From positions 1-39,551 of the forward strand of contig JAJBVE010000001.1 in NCBI GenBank assembly GCA_020859995.1: DNA of 39,551 bases, read 5' to 3'. Origin of the DNA: Clostridiales bacterium. Its GTDB lineage: Bacteria > Bacillota > Clostridia > Lachnospirales > Lachnospiraceae. The notes under the pieces are model-generated. The model saw only the letters and a program-made list of their open reading frames with translations. It was not told the DNA's origin and did no database searches. This document shows, one piece after another, positions 39,001-39,551 of this stretch; position 1 is the stretch's first letter; every line of letters begins with the position of its first letter. The translations under genes and the position numbers were made by a program.

Positions 39001-39551
39001 TATTTTGCAGACCAGATTGATGCGGCAGGCGGAAACGTTGCGCAGGGTATCCTGAACGGCATCGTGAACGGCTTAAAGAATATTGGCACATGGATTGTAG
39101 ACAATATTTTCACACCGTTCATCGAGGGATTCAAAAGTGTATTTGGCATCGCTTCCCCGTCGACCGTCATGGAAGAGCAGGGCGGGTATCTGATTCAGGG
39201 CTTGCTGGAGGGCATCATCAGCTGGATGAGCAATATCGGTACATGGCTGTATGAACATATTCTGCAGCCGATTATTTCATGGTTCAATGAAACATTTGTC
39301 GAGCCGATTGGGGAGTTTATCGTTGGCGTAAAAAACACTGCATCCGAATGGTGGAGCAACACTAAGAGCTGGTGGAGCGAAAAAGTCGGTGACGTCAAAG
39401 AATTCACTACGAATGTGTCTAATGATGCAAAGACATGGTGGAAAAACACAAAAACGTGGTGGAAAAAGAAAGTCGATAACGTACAGGAATTCACTACAGC
39501 TGTAAAAGACCAAGCAACCACATGGTGGAACAATACGAAGTCATACTGGAA
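36091..39551 (+). CDS. Tape measure protein, C-terminus beyond the window
   Basis: Sets tail length and passes through the tail tube. At least 1153 codons are open to the window end. N-terminal part: coiled coil with three exact-length 73-residue tandem repeats (144-362). Then Ala/Ser-rich helices (about 390-600) with a hydrophobic stretch around TIATNAAKIALAGLA, a Gly/Ser linker SSSDSGSGGGSGSGS, a set of I(D/S)W..(I/L)G units spaced about 35-45 residues, and finally 29-residue Trp-rich repeats. GGGGTGA lies 8 nt before ATG 36091. Confidence 0.9.
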   Translation, partial: MAGNSSDGSITLDTKMDNNGFKKGSQELLTAIKSLSQQIDQLGKNLQSAFTGYGKTAENSNAKMRQVDSSVRQTQKSVSSLSRDINKLGADIDRMGSTAEAAISGDEKAIDKFTEQSGAADEKIAQLRDDLAEFGNTEFETEDYTWLNQQIEKTEATLDKLLEKQDKMQAMGADQSSKSWQTLQYDIEQTSGQLDSYKTKLAEMQQGGMNHFKAEEYQGVTQQIEQAENALNKLLTKQQQMEDTGVKTSSKAWKNLEYSIEQARLRLNTYKSDRDEMDASGVTQAEANQYLQLEQQIEKTQATLDKLREKETKMQATGGDQESKSWQSLQYDIQQTTQQLEAYKTERAEMEASGESHYTGADTNEFTQAEADLNSYEASLQQMETEVGQATQYQSRFTIATNAAKIALAGLASKLGGAVFSGLRSVASAAKSAASSLASMVGSGIKRGLTSIVSGAKKATSALLGLNKSNKSLNGSMSGGFKTILKYGLGIRSLYVLFNKLRSAITEGFESLAQESTSVNSAISSMKSALSTLKNSLTSAFAPIVTAVAPAITYLINLLSNAISYISMFIAALTGQSTYMKATAVQEDYAAGLSDTASSASDAADAVEDLNRQTAGFDDLEILSDSSSSSDSGSGGGSGSGSDASDLWEEVAIDSSIIDWIGQIKEMFANGDYEAIGEVIAEGINTAFAKVKELIAWDNVGDVITEYVDAFCRIFNSLVDNIDWDLIGSTFAEGINTVLHTVDLLLTGIDWSGLGTALSDGLNGLARDVDWDLLGKTIGDYFSARLELITSAIIGFNWVDAGARLSEGINSLVDTLQETINDISWTNIGLRFAFGLNSLISDISWSDIGALLGSYFNSVLDVIYGAVTGFDWGAAGSAFASGVNGLIDKIDWVTLGKTISTAVKGALDSIGTAIAEIDWWQLGEDIKTCLVNIDWAGIVQSLATAFGNALGGLGALIGGLLGDAFTGIETYFADQIDAAGGNVAQGILNGIVNGLKNIGTWIVDNIFTPFIEGFKSVFGIASPSTVMEEQGGYLIQGLLEGIISWMSNIGTWLYEHILQPIISWFNETFVEPIGEFIVGVKNTASEWWSNTKSWWSEKVGDVKEFTTNVSNDAKTWWKNTKTWWKKKVDNVQEFTTAVKDQATTWWNNTKSYW
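36520..37176 (+). repeat. Three tandem 219-bp repeats in the tape measure gene
   Basis: Units 36520-36738, 36739-36957 and 36958-37176, each coding 73 residues. Shared frame: Y...QQIE(K/Q)(T/A)(E/Q)(A/N)(T/A)L(D/N)KL, then K(M/Q)(Q/E), S(S/E)K(S/A)W(Q/K)(T/N/S)L(Q/E)Y, then (Q)L..YK(T/S)..(A/D)EM. A decayed fourth unit starts at about 37177. Such unit gain or loss changes tail length in known phages. Confidence 0.85.
39349..39551 (+). repeat. 87-bp tandem repeats coding Trp-rich 29-residue units, cut by the window end
   Basis: TGGTGG-starting units at 39349, 39436 and 39523 (spacing 87 each; the third is cut off). Protein unit: WW(S/K)NTK(S/T)WW..KV..V(K/Q)EFTT.V......T. The first two differ in many bases though the frame is kept, so the duplication is not recent. 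Confidence 0.8.

Noticed and set aside
1-39551. CRISPR arrays, IS elements, rRNA and a reverse transcriptase gene
   Set aside because: Looked for by eye on both strands; no array-like spaced repeats, no transposase frame, and no RT motif were seen.

Overview
This window is the left part of an integrated siphovirus-type prophage in a low-to-mid-GC Firmicute, most likely a gut Clostridia/Lachnospiraceae. The evidence is the strong AGGAGG-type ribosome sites, the gene families (DUF2800, DUF2815, DUF4417, DUF1492, DUF6378, Gp15 and Gp20 families) and the tail-gene order typical of Clostridia phages. It opens inside a host tRNA-Gln(UUG) gene and closes inside the tape-measure gene, so the right prophage end, tail tip, lysis genes and attR are not present. 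Nearly every gene after 2.3 kb is on the + strand, packed with 4-nt stop/start overlaps.

Layout. (1) 1-2108, minus strand: a large serine recombinase whose frame runs on antisense into the tRNA, and a CI-like repressor. (2) 2150-2210: a strong rightward promoter between inverted operator-like repeats, followed by a Cro-like gene. (3) 2.6-9.3 kb: the DUF2800 nuclease-like protein, a DUF2815 ssDNA-binding protein, family A DNA polymerase and ThyX. (4) 9.3-16.1 kb: about 20 small accessory early genes, including a NADAR-domain protein, a MazG-like pyrophosphohydrolase, several small zinc-binding proteins, and a DUF6273-like protein whose 3' end looks like the variable region of a diversity-generating retroelement. 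(5) 16.1-21.2 kb: a second promoter carrying repressor-like operator motifs, a primase-helicase (VirE family), a 0.5-kb non-coding region with TGTAAAC repeats (probable replication origin), a VRR-NUC nuclease and an SNF2-type helicase. (6) 21.2-22.3 kb: a DUF1492 sigma-region-4-like regulator, a probable late promoter, and a structured leader RNA ending in a terminator-like hairpin. (7) 22.3-25.3 kb: DUF4417, then three proteins sharing the N-terminal leader MGGRG, each with ADP-ribosyltransferase-like features, with two very basic small proteins among them. (8) 25.3-39.5 kb: the packaging, head and tail module: small and large terminase, a secreted-protein moron with its own promoter and terminator, portal, minor capsid protein, scaffold, major capsid protein with a probable -1 frameshift Ig-like extension, connector and closure proteins, tail tube, two tail assembly chaperones and a highly repetitive tape measure.

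How it fits together. The repressor probably silences two early promoters (2.16 kb and 16.13 kb), since similar CAGTTAAA-type motifs lie at both. After induction the early genes make the replication machinery, and the DUF1492 protein probably switches on the late operon at about 22.1 kb. The points most worth following up are the DGR-like variable region without a reverse transcriptase in the window (11.5-12.07 kb), the MGGRG/ART-like cluster together with a NADAR protein, the frameshifted capsid decoration domain, the iteron/pseudoknot-like origin candidate, and the structured late leader RNA. No CRISPR array, IS element or rRNA was seen.
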